Assembly (NCBI GenBank): GCA_020637395.1
Contig: JACJWA010000001.1
Span: 1,612,001 to 1,676,000, forward strand
Direction: 5' to 3'
Source of the DNA: Calditrichota bacterium
GTDB taxonomy: Bacteria > Electryoneota > RPQS01
Length of the DNA stretch: 64,000 bases
Part shown: positions 1 to 7,484 of the stretch, piece by piece
How the letters are laid out: the number at the start of each line of letters is the position of its first letter
How positions within the stretch are numbered: the first letter of the stretch is position 1
The notes under the pieces: model-generated
The model's database searches: none
What the model was told of the DNA's origin: nothing
What the model saw: only the letters and a program-made list of their open reading frames with translations
Program-made: the position numbers and the translations under genes

Positions 1-203
1 TCCGCATCCGGCTTGATGTTGCGCAGGCCTTCGATGACTTTGTCCCCGATGCGCGGAACGGAACGCAACTCCCCAACAGATGCTTCAAACACTCTGGACG
101 GCTGGCCAAACTCCTTGACCAGACGAATGGCGCCCCAGGCGCCGACTCCCGGCACCGTCAAAAGATTGAGCAGCGCGGCCTTCTCGAAGTGGTTCAGTCC
201 CAT
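1..203 (-). CDS. dprA: DNA-processing protein DprA, N-terminal part (runs off window)
   Basis: The first 67 residues of a protein whose 3' end lies outside the window. The visible part is a helix-hairpin-helix-like segment (LLNLLTVPGVGAWGAIRLV, then VFEAS and VPRIGDKVIEGL), which matches the N-terminal domain of DprA/Smf. DprA loads RecA onto incoming single-stranded DNA during natural transformation. The ATG at 201-203 overlaps the end of obgE by 10 bases, so the two are probably translationally coupled. The Rossmann-like core of DprA is not visible, so the call rests on the N-terminal domain only. Location at the end of a colinear run from the type IV pilus genes fits a competence role (inference). 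Confidence 0.7.
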   Translation of the reverse strand, partial: MGLNHFEKAALLNLLTVPGVGAWGAIRLVKEFGQPSRVFEASVGELRSVPRIGDKVIEGLRNIKPDA

Positions 204-1240
204 TCGTCTTCTTCCGGCTGGACGGACGCAGCACCGGGGGCTTCCGGGAGTTCATCCGGCTCGCGAAACACGCGCGGCACAGGAGCATCTTCGAGGAGCT
301 TCCACAGCTTCTCTATCAACTCCTCAATTCCTGTGCTGGTTGCGGATGAGATGGAATGCTTCCACGGACCCTTCGGGAGTTTCTCACCTTCCGGCCACAT
401 GTCAGTCTTAGAGAGTACGACCAGAGTCGGTCGCTTCAGCAGGTCGGGATTCCAGCTCTTGAGTTCGGCTTTCAACACTTTGAGGTCTGCCTTCGGGTCC
501 GGACTTGTACAGTCCAGAAGGAAGAGCAGCACGCGCGTGCGCTCGACGTGGCGCAAGAATTCATATCCCAGACCTTTTCCGTCCGACGCGCCCTCAATCA
601 GTCCCGGCAAATCCGCAAGTACAAAACTCGAGTATTCCGTGGGCCGTACAATTCCGAGATTCGGAGACAAGGTCGTAAACGGGTAAGGCGCGATCTTCGG
701 GCGTGCGGCAGTCAATACAGACAGCAGAGTTGATTTGCCGGCATTGGGAAGGCCGACCAGCCCCACATCCGCCATCAGCCTCAGTTCAAGCAAAAGATTG
801 TGCTCTTGTCCGGGCTTGCCCGGCGTAGCTTTGCGCGGAGCCTGATTGCGCGAGGTCGTGAAATGCTGATTGCCCTTCCCGCCTTTTCCGCCTTCCGCCA
901 CGCAAATCCTCTGATCCGCTTCCGACAAATCCGCCAGCAGACCCTGTTCAGAATAGATCTGCGTGCCCACCGGGAGACGAACCTCCACATCCTTCCCGTC
1001 GCGGCCGGTGCAATTCTTTCTGCCCCCCATCGCTCCGTCTTCGGCAGAGAAATCAAACTTGTGCCGAAAATCCATCAACGTGTGGAGTTGCGGATCGGCA
1101 ACCAAATACACAGACCCGCCGGTTCCTCCGTCGCCGCCGTCCGGTCCGCCTAATGGTCTGAATGCTTCGCGCAGGAACGACACCCGGCCGTCCCCGCCTT
1201 TTCCCGACTTGACATGTATGGTCGCGCGATCAACAAACAA
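194..1240 (-). CDS. obgE: Obg family GTPase ObgE/CgtA
   Basis: A 348-residue GTPase involved in 50S ribosome assembly and stress/cell-cycle control. Residues 1-155 form the glycine-rich Obg fold (KGGDGRVSF, GPDGGDGGTGG). The GTPase domain follows with G1 GLPNAGKS (163-170), G2 TT (189-190), G3 DLPG (210-213) and G4 SKTD (277-280; serine replaces the usual Asn). A short acidic tail ends the protein (EEDEWD). The start is a TTG at 1238-1240; the family's conserved MFVDRA opening begins exactly there and no ATG or GTG lies nearby. It is followed by dprA with a 10-base overlap. Confidence 0.95.
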   Translation of the reverse strand: MFVDRATIHVKSGKGGDGRVSFLREAFRPLGGPDGGDGGTGGSVYLVADPQLHTLMDFRHKFDFSAEDGAMGGRKNCTGRDGKDVEVRLPVGTQIYSEQGLLADLSEADQRICVAEGGKGGKGNQHFTTSRNQAPRKATPGKPGQEHNLLLELRLMADVGLVGLPNAGKSTLLSVLTAARPKIAPYPFTTLSPNLGIVRPTEYSSFVLADLPGLIEGASDGKGLGYEFLRHVERTRVLLFLLDCTSPDPKADLKVLKAELKSWNPDLLKRPTLVVLSKTDMWPEGEKLPKGPWKHSISSATSTGIEELIEKLWKLLEDAPVPRVFREPDELPEAPGAASVQPEEDEWD

Positions 1241-1307
1241 AGTGGATTACCGTTCTCTTGGAAGGAGTTTCTCTTAACAAGGAAATGCAGTGCGGTGACA
1301 AATGCAA

Positions 1308-1339
1308 GGGCCAGGTGCGGATTGAATCACACCTGGCCC
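1308..1339 (-). terminator. Hairpin downstream of the T9SS cargo gene, probable terminator
   Basis: A perfect 10-bp stem (GGGCCAGGTG with CACCTGGCCC) around a 12-base loop, in the 136-base gap between the stop at 1377 and the obgE start at 1240. On the minus strand it is followed only by a mixed TTGCATTTGTC, so the U-tract is weak; it may be partial or factor-assisted. Confidence 0.55.
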
Positions 1340-1376
1340 CTGCTATTCCGAAAGGACTAACTGCGACGCAGTCAGC

Positions 1377-3407
1377 TTACTTCATCAGGACCATCTTGCG
1401 AGTCGTCGAGACGCCGTTCGCCTCGAGACGGTACATATACACGCCGCTCGACAGCGCAGAGCCGTCAAACGCGATCGTGTGAGCACCCGCGTTCATCGCC
1501 TGACCAGCCACCAACGTCGCGACTTCTTCGCCGAGCACGTTGAAGACCTTCAGCGTGACAACCGTTGAATTGATCAGGTCAAACTGAATGTTGGTCGAGG
1601 GGTTGAACGGGTTCGGGTAGTTCTGGAACAGCTGGAACGCCTGCGGCAATTCGCGGCGATCATCAGCGGCCAGGGCGCACGGATTTTCCGGATCAAACGG
1701 CTGAGCGCCCGTGCCGGTGTGCTGGCTGCCGTCAATGTGCATCGTCGGCTGAGCCCAATCACGCATGCCTTGAGCTTCGAAGTCCAGGTCATTCATCGGA
1801 ACACGCAGGTAGTAAATCGGGTTCTGCGTGGCGACACCTTCGTCCTGCGGCACGCCGCCGACATCATAGTCGAGCTCGTACTGAACGTGCATGTACTTGT
1901 CGCCGTTCTCGCTCGTGATGTACTTGGCCACCGTAATGTCACGCTCATGGTTGCACTCGCCTGCCGGAGCGCCGATTGCCGTCACCGTGTTGGTCAGGTT
2001 GATCGGATTATACCACGTGCGGCCGAGGTTGCAGGAACCGGCCACCCAAGCATCCGCGCTCATCATGTAGTTCGCGGAGTACTGAGTCGAATCATGACGC
2101 TGGAACGTGCAGTACAGCCAGTTGTTCGTCGTGTCAATCGCCAGGTTCGGACGCTGAACCATCAGCTGCCACGCGTTGTCGCCGATCAAGCTGTCGCCGT
2201 TCGAGAACGACGCGAACTGATCGTGATTCACGATGCAGGAGAACTCGTCGGTCAGCTCATCCCAATGCCAGATGCTCGACAGGTTGATGTAGGCAATCGT
2301 GTCGGGAATCGTCTCCGAACCGGGAACGCCGTACTCATACAGCGTGCGGGTCGTGAACGCGACGTGGATGTTGTCGTAGTTGTCAATCAGGATCGCGCAG
2401 TCCGTGTAGGGACGCAGCGTGTCGCCATTGCAAGCGACGGTGTCCTGCGACGGGCAGGAGGGATCCGAAGGAATCCAGCTCGTCAGGTCAATCGCATTGC
2501 CAAAGTTCAACCCCCCGTCTTCCGAAATCGAGAGCATCAGGTCATTGTTGATCTGACCGAGACCGCCCGAACCACCGCGGGAGTTCGTCCACACGACCGC
2601 GACGCGATCCGAAACCGGCGAAGCGGCAACGTCCGGCGAAATCGTGCGGCCCTGACCCATGGTCTGAACCTGAACGCCGTTGTTGAACGTCGTGAAGTCA
2701 ATCTGAATACCAAAACCTGAATCATACAGCGGGGTGCCGCGCCAGTAGTGATAGCCTTGCAGGTCGTCGCCGTCATCCGTCGAGACGCCGTGCAGAACGC
2801 CGTCGCCGCCAACCGTAACCTTTGGCCAAATCGCCTGAGCTTCGACGTTGTCCGTCGGCCAGAACGGGGTAAAGGCACCCGCGCAAGGCTGGAAGTCAAT
2901 CGCCGTATTCGAGAACAGCTGCGACTCGCCCGGAGGAGTTGCGTGATACGACGGGAAGCAGAACCCTTCCGGCGTCGTCGTCTGCGAAACATAACCCGCG
3001 CGTCCGGCGTTATCAATCGCCACACCGCCGTCGGGAATCAGGGCCTGCCAGTCTTCCGTCGTCGGATCCCAGCAGTTGTAGAAGGCGTGACGCTGAGCGC
3101 TGCCTTCATCCTGACCGTTCATCCAAACGACATGCACAAAGCCCATGTCGTCCACGCCGATCATCTTGCCGGCGGTGCCGTTGTGCTGGTAGTCATACCA
3201 GGTCGTGCCGGCTTCGTACTGCGTGCCGATCAGGTCCAAAGAACCCGTCGGAGCCGTGCGATGCACCGCACCGGTCGTAATTGCCTGCTCCGTCGCACCC
3301 ACTATAGGCGTCGAAGAGCTCGTGTTCATGCGTTTGTCCGTCGTCGTTCCAGCATGCGCTGCGGCGGCAATCGCGAGCATCAATGCCAAAGCTGTAAGCT
3401 TTTTCAT
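1377..3407 (-). CDS. Secreted protein with T9SS type A C-terminal sorting domain
   Basis: A 676-residue protein starting at the ATG at 3405-3407, preceded by GGGAGAGACC. The start gives a clean signal peptide (MKKLTALALMLAIAAAAHA). The middle, about residues 40-560, is rich in Trp, Asp and Tyr with motifs such as VAASPVSDRVAVVWTNSR and DNYDNIHVAFTTRT, resembling sialidase/BNR-type beta-propeller blades, but no active site is identifiable. The last ~85 residues are a T9SS sorting domain (LFQNYPNPFNPSTNIQFDL, VFNVLGEEVATLV, SGVYMYRLEA, KMVLMK). The protein is therefore probably exported and released or anchored at the surface. The machinery of T9SS is not in this window. Specific function unknown. 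Confidence 0.9.
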   Translation of the reverse strand: MKKLTALALMLAIAAAAHAGTTTDKRMNTSSSTPIVGATEQAITTGAVHRTAPTGSLDLIGTQYEAGTTWYDYQHNGTAGKMIGVDDMGFVHVVWMNGQDEGSAQRHAFYNCWDPTTEDWQALIPDGGVAIDNAGRAGYVSQTTTPEGFCFPSYHATPPGESQLFSNTAIDFQPCAGAFTPFWPTDNVEAQAIWPKVTVGGDGVLHGVSTDDGDDLQGYHYWRGTPLYDSGFGIQIDFTTFNNGVQVQTMGQGRTISPDVAASPVSDRVAVVWTNSRGGSGGLGQINNDLMLSISEDGGLNFGNAIDLTSWIPSDPSCPSQDTVACNGDTLRPYTDCAILIDNYDNIHVAFTTRTLYEYGVPGSETIPDTIAYINLSSIWHWDELTDEFSCIVNHDQFASFSNGDSLIGDNAWQLMVQRPNLAIDTTNNWLYCTFQRHDSTQYSANYMMSADAWVAGSCNLGRTWYNPINLTNTVTAIGAPAGECNHERDITVAKYITSENGDKYMHVQYELDYDVGGVPQDEGVATQNPIYYLRVPMNDLDFEAQGMRDWAQPTMHIDGSQHTGTGAQPFDPENPCALAADDRRELPQAFQLFQNYPNPFNPSTNIQFDLINSTVVTLKVFNVLGEEVATLVAGQAMNAGAHTIAFDGSALSSGVYMYRLEANGVSTTRKMVLMK

Positions 3408-3427
3408 GGTCTCTCCCTTTCTTTGCA

Positions 3428-3445
3428 CCTGCACCTTCGTGCAGG
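3428..3445 (-). promoter_or_regulatory. 5'-UTR hairpin ahead of the T9SS cargo gene
   Basis: A 7-bp stem CCTGCAC/GTGCAGG with a 4-base loop, about 20 bases upstream of the start at 3407 and just ahead of the ribosome binding site. It would fold in the leader of the mRNA and may stabilise it or affect translation. Role is inferred. Confidence 0.35.
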
Positions 3446-3511
3446 CTGTCTATGCAGGAATTGGGTAAAAAGTTGCTATTTGCAAATTCGTAATAACTTA
3501 CACACCTATCG

Positions 3512-4381
3512 CTAAAAAGTCAAGGCTTGGGGACCCCCTAAGAATCCAATGTACCATTCTATGGCATAATGGCCCCAAAACAGGCAAATCACTAGCGCAA
3601 TTGCCAAAAACGGGCCAAACGGAATGGATCGCCCGACAACGTCTTTTCGTAAAAGCAATAAAAACAAGGCAAGTAAAGTACCCAGAGCTGAGGCGACAAA
3701 CATCATCAGGAGCACCAATTGCCATCCCACAAAGCTCCCAGCCATGGCTCCAAACACCACATCCCCGCCCCCCATGGCTTCCTTCTTGAGGATCCACTGC
3801 CCGCCCAGCATCAAGAGGAGGAATACTCCAAAACCGACCCCGGCGCCGATCAAGGACACCTTCAGGGGCAGCATGTCGAAAAACGCAGACCCTATCAGTG
3901 CAATCACGGTCAAAGGGATCGTGATTGCGAAGGGCAAGAGCCAGTGGCGAAGGTCAATGATGATCAGTGAAAGCAGACCGATGAAGAGTAGCCCGTGTGC
4001 CATACCAGAGTAGCTCAACCCGAACTTCCAGACGGCAAGAACAGCCAGCCCCGCGGAAACAGCTTCGATCAACGGATACTGAATGGAAATCGGCGCCTTG
4101 CAGTGGCGGCACTTTGCCCTTAGCATTAGCCAGCTCACAACCGGAATGTTGTCGTACCAAGCGATGTCTTTCTCGCAATGCGGACAGCGCGACGGAGGCT
4201 TGATGAGCGACACTTCCGCGGGTAGCCGATAGATCAGGACGTTGGCAAAACTGCCAAAGCACGCCCCCAAGAATGCCACGACCAGATACACCGGCACCGC
4301 CGGCAGTTCGCCCCAAGGCGACAAGATGGTCAAGATACCCTCCCAGAGAAAAAACGGGTGACCGCCATAATATGCAGTCAC
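3512..4381 (-). CDS. pilD: Prepilin peptidase / N-methyltransferase PilD
   Basis: A 289-residue polytopic inner-membrane aspartyl protease that cleaves and methylates type IV prepilins. The N-terminal cytoplasmic loop carries the zinc tetracysteine pairs CPHC (66-69) and CRHC (91-94) found in the bifunctional enzymes. Catalytic aspartates sit in IIDLRHWLLP (D143) and in the GGGD motif (D207). Around eight hydrophobic segments are visible. The start ATG lies 27 bases downstream of the pilC stop, so it belongs to the pil operon. Its likely substrates are PilA (20916-21344) and the pseudopilins at 18309-19683. Confidence 0.95.
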   Translation of the reverse strand: MTAYYGGHPFFLWEGILTILSPWGELPAVPVYLVVAFLGACFGSFANVLIYRLPAEVSLIKPPSRCPHCEKDIAWYDNIPVVSWLMLRAKCRHCKAPISIQYPLIEAVSAGLAVLAVWKFGLSYSGMAHGLLFIGLLSLIIIDLRHWLLPFAITIPLTVIALIGSAFFDMLPLKVSLIGAGVGFGVFLLLMLGGQWILKKEAMGGGDVVFGAMAGSFVGWQLVLLMMFVASALGTLLALFLLLLRKDVVGRSIPFGPFLAIALVICLFWGHYAIEWYIGFLGGPQALTF

Positions 4382-4408
4382 CCGTCCTAACTTGCAAGCG
4401 CCGTGCCC

Positions 4409-5662
4409 TTATCCGGAAGCCTGAATCGCGCGACCCAGCATGAAGACAGGCAGGTAAATCGCAATCAGAATGATACCGATCACGCTACCGATCATGATAA
4501 TCAAGAGCGGCTCGATCAACGATGTCAAACGACCAATCGTTGCGTCCACCTGTTTGGAATAGAACTCAGACACCTTCTCCAACAGCTTATTGATTTCACC
4601 GGTTTCTTCACCGGTCTGAATCAACTGAACCATGATCGGTGGAAAAACACCCGTCTTTTTTAGAGCGACCGAAATGGCATAGCCGTCCTTGATCATGTGC
4701 TGCGCATCGCGGAGTGCGTTGCCGATCACGCGATTCTCCACGACGCGGATCGCATGACTCAGCGACTCCAGCACCGGAACACCTGAACCAATCAAGATAC
4801 CAAAGGTTCGGGCAAACTTGTCCATCAGCGAAGACATCAAGAGGTTTCCGAACACCGGAAACTTCAGCTTCATGTTGTCCCAGATCAATCCGCCGCGCTT
4901 CGTCTTGGTCAAGATCCACAGTCCGATGATCACCATGATCACCGTGGCGATCACCAGCGGGGCCTGATTGACCATGAGCTTCGAGATGTGCATCAGAATC
5001 AAGGTCGGGATCGGTAATCGGGCCGAGAATTTCGAATAGACATCCTCGAACATCGGCACAATGAATACCATCAGCACCGTGATCACAATCGCCAGGAAGA
5101 TCACCGAAAACACGGGATACGACATGGCCGAAACCACCTTGCGCTGCGTGTCTGCCACAGACTCAAGGTAATCCGAAAGCTGTTCCAAAATCACATGCAG
5201 GTTACCGGAGACTTCGCCCGCGTGCACCAGCGCCACATACAGGTTCGAATAGACACCCGGATGTTTCGCAAGAGCCTCGGACAGCGCATAGCCCTTTTTC
5301 AAGTCCGTCGCAACCTGCACCAGGACTTTCTTGAAGCGGTAGTTGCGTTCTTCGGCCAGCAGATTCGAAATCGCCCGTTCAATCGTCAAACCGGCGGAGA
5401 ACATCGTCGAAAGCTGTCGCGTGAAGAACACCAGAGTCTTGAGCGGAATTCTGGTTCTGAACCGGTAGATCGCAAGACCTACCTGTTCGCCCACGCTCAT
5501 TTCGTCCAGCGCAAGTCCGCCTTTGATTTCGCGAACCGAAACGATCTGCGCCGCACCCCGGCGCCGCAACGCTTCGACCGCGGCCTCGTAGCTCGCCGCT
5601 TTCAGGTTGTCTTCCTGACGGTTCCCCGCGGCATCTTTTATGACGTAACTGTATGTCGGCAT
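4409..5662 (-). CDS. pilC: Type IV pilus inner-membrane platform protein PilC
   Basis: A 417-residue GspF/PilC family protein, the inner-membrane platform turned by the PilB and PilT motors. Two T2SSF-type helical domains are visible, with the repeated core FTRQLSTMFSAGLTIERAI and FARTFGILIGSGVPVLESL, each followed by hydrophobic segments; the last one ends IIMIGSVIGIILIAIYLPVF. The N-terminus (MPTYSYVIKDAAG) is typical of the family, which supports the start. It lies 21 bases after pilB and 27 bases before pilD. Confidence 0.95.
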   Translation of the reverse strand: MPTYSYVIKDAAGNRQEDNLKAASYEAAVEALRRRGAAQIVSVREIKGGLALDEMSVGEQVGLAIYRFRTRIPLKTLVFFTRQLSTMFSAGLTIERAISNLLAEERNYRFKKVLVQVATDLKKGYALSEALAKHPGVYSNLYVALVHAGEVSGNLHVILEQLSDYLESVADTQRKVVSAMSYPVFSVIFLAIVITVLMVFIVPMFEDVYSKFSARLPIPTLILMHISKLMVNQAPLVIATVIMVIIGLWILTKTKRGGLIWDNMKLKFPVFGNLLMSSLMDKFARTFGILIGSGVPVLESLSHAIRVVENRVIGNALRDAQHMIKDGYAISVALKKTGVFPPIMVQLIQTGEETGEINKLLEKVSEFYSKQVDATIGRLTSLIEPLLIIMIGSVIGIILIAIYLPVFMLGRAIQASG

Positions 5663-5683
5663 CGCCTATTTGTCCGTCGCTTG

Positions 5684-7387
5684 TTAGATCTCCGTAACGG
5701 TCACACGCAGAAGCTCGTGGCTGGTCGTGATGCCGTTGAATATCTTCTTGAACGCCGCGTCACGCAGCGTCACCATCCCGTTCGCCAATGCCGCATTGCG
5801 AATCTCATCCTGATTCGCGTTGTCAAACACCAACGAGCGAATATTCCGGCGCATCTCGAGCACTTCGAAAATACCGGTTCGACCAAGATAACCCGTGTTT
5901 CGGCATTGCGCGCAGCCGCGTCCCTGATAGAACTTCCGCCCTTTCAAGAAGGCCCGATCAATCATCAGGCTCTCGAGTTCCGCATCATCCGGCTCGTATT
6001 CCGTTTTGCAGTGCTGACAGATGCGGCGCACGAGTCGCTGCGCCATCACAAGATTCAGCACCGATCCGCACAAGAACGGCGGAACGCCGATGTCCAGCAA
6101 ACGCGTGATCGTTGAAGGCGCATCGTTTGCGTGCACCGTCGAGAACACAAGGTGACCGGTCAAGGCGAACTTAACCGCAATATCCGCGGTTTCTTCGTCT
6201 CGAATTTCACCGATCAGCAGCTTGTCGGGGTCCTGACGCAGAATCGAACGCAACGCAGCCGCGAAGGTCAGTCCGATCTTTGCCTTTGTCTGAACCTGGT
6301 TAACACCGGGCACATGGTATTCGACCGGATCTTCCACCGTCGTGATGTTGTCTTCGACGCTCTTGATCTCGTTCAACGCCGCAAACAACGTCGTGGACTT
6401 ACCCGCACCCGTCGGACCGGAGATAATCACCATGCCGTACGGCTGGCGAATCCAGCGACGGAAGATCATACTCTCATCGTCGTCAAAGCCCAGCGTCGCC
6501 AGACTGAACGCAAAGCTTGATTTGTCGAGCAAACGCATCACGATCTTTTCGCCGGTCACAAGCGGAAGAATCGAAACACGCATGTCAATCTCTTTTTCGG
6601 TCGTGCGTACCGTGAAGCGTCCGTCTTGCGGCAAGCGCTTCTCGGCGATGTTCAGTTTCGAAAGAATCTTCACGCGCGACACAATACCGGCATGCGACGC
6701 TTTCGGCGGTCGCATCACTTCCTGCAACACGCCGTCAATACGGAAGCGCACCACCAGAGCCTCTTCATAAGGCTCGATGTGAATATCCGTTGCGCGGGAC
6801 TTGATCGCGTCCTGAAGCATCAGGTTCACGAGCTTGACCACCGGAGCGTCTTCGGTTCCGCCGGTCTTGCTCATGTCCACCATACTCTCGTCGTCCTCGT
6901 CGGACGTCGCAAAGAACTGCAAGTCGCCGATGGCTTCGGTGACTTCGCCCTGCTTGCGAATCTTCTCGTAGGAATTCTCGATCGCTCCCAGAATTGCCGT
7001 GGGCGACGCAAGCTTCGCGTCCACGCGCTTCCCGGAAAGCTTCTCCAGATTGTCCAACGCAACGATGTCGTCGGGGTCCGCCATGGCCACAACGATCATG
7101 TTGTCGCGAAAGTCCAAAGGAATGAGGAAGTGTTCCTTGGCAAATCCTTCGGGCACCACAGACATCGCGCCGGGGTTCTTCACCGCAAGGCTGTCTGCGG
7201 AGATAAACTCCACTCCCCACTGTTCGCCCAGAGAACGAAACACGTTCTCCTCCGTCACCATGCCGAGCGAGATCAGGGTTTCGCCGATCTTTTTGCGCTT
7301 CTCCTTCTGACGGGTCAGCGCTTCATTCAACTGTTGCGTATTGATCAGACCCTTGCGGATCAGAATCTCGCCGAGTTTCTCTCTCAT
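5684..7387 (-). CDS. pilB: Type IV pilus extension ATPase PilB
   Basis: A 567-residue hexameric motor ATPase of the GspE/PilB family. Residues 1-150 form an MshEN-type N-terminal domain (GEILIRKGLINTQQLNEAL), which in several homologues binds cyclic di-GMP. The ATPase core has Walker A GPTGAGKS (324-331), the Asp box with VEDPVEYHVPGVNQVQ (351-366), Walker B LIGEIRDEE (391-399) and the His box STVHAND. A zinc tetracysteine is present (CQHC at 457-460, CAQC at 492-495), which distinguishes extension ATPases from PilT. It is followed directly by pilC. A 13-bp hairpin lies upstream, between it and the Ig-like lipoprotein gene. Confidence 0.96.
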   Translation of the reverse strand: MREKLGEILIRKGLINTQQLNEALTRQKEKRKKIGETLISLGMVTEENVFRSLGEQWGVEFISADSLAVKNPGAMSVVPEGFAKEHFLIPLDFRDNMIVVAMADPDDIVALDNLEKLSGKRVDAKLASPTAILGAIENSYEKIRKQGEVTEAIGDLQFFATSDEDDESMVDMSKTGGTEDAPVVKLVNLMLQDAIKSRATDIHIEPYEEALVVRFRIDGVLQEVMRPPKASHAGIVSRVKILSKLNIAEKRLPQDGRFTVRTTEKEIDMRVSILPLVTGEKIVMRLLDKSSFAFSLATLGFDDDESMIFRRWIRQPYGMVIISGPTGAGKSTTLFAALNEIKSVEDNITTVEDPVEYHVPGVNQVQTKAKIGLTFAAALRSILRQDPDKLLIGEIRDEETADIAVKFALTGHLVFSTVHANDAPSTITRLLDIGVPPFLCGSVLNLVMAQRLVRRICQHCKTEYEPDDAELESLMIDRAFLKGRKFYQGRGCAQCRNTGYLGRTGIFEVLEMRRNIRSLVFDNANQDEIRNAALANGMVTLRDAAFKKIFNGITTSHELLRVTVTEI

Positions 7388-7421
7388 AGTCCCTTATTGT
7401 GCGTCCAAAGCGTTCCTATAC

Positions 7422-7454
7422 GGGCCGGAGCCGGTTTGCTTCCGGCTCCGGCCC
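7422..7454 (-). terminator. GC-rich intergenic hairpin between the Ig-like lipoprotein gene and pilB
   Basis: A perfect 13-bp stem (GGGCCGGAGCCGG with its complement) around a 7-base loop fills most of the 97-base gap. On the minus strand it is followed by GTATAGGAACGC with no U-tract, so complete intrinsic termination is unlikely. It may be a partial terminator or an mRNA stability or processing element. Confidence 0.5.
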
Positions 7455-7484
7455 AGTACGGTCTATCTTTTCATCCAACTCGCC

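Noticed and set aside
1719..3515. Two long plus-strand frames opposite the T9SS cargo gene
   Set aside because: Both are Arg/Val-rich antisense shadows of a protein with a signal peptide and sorting domain; no domain can be seen.
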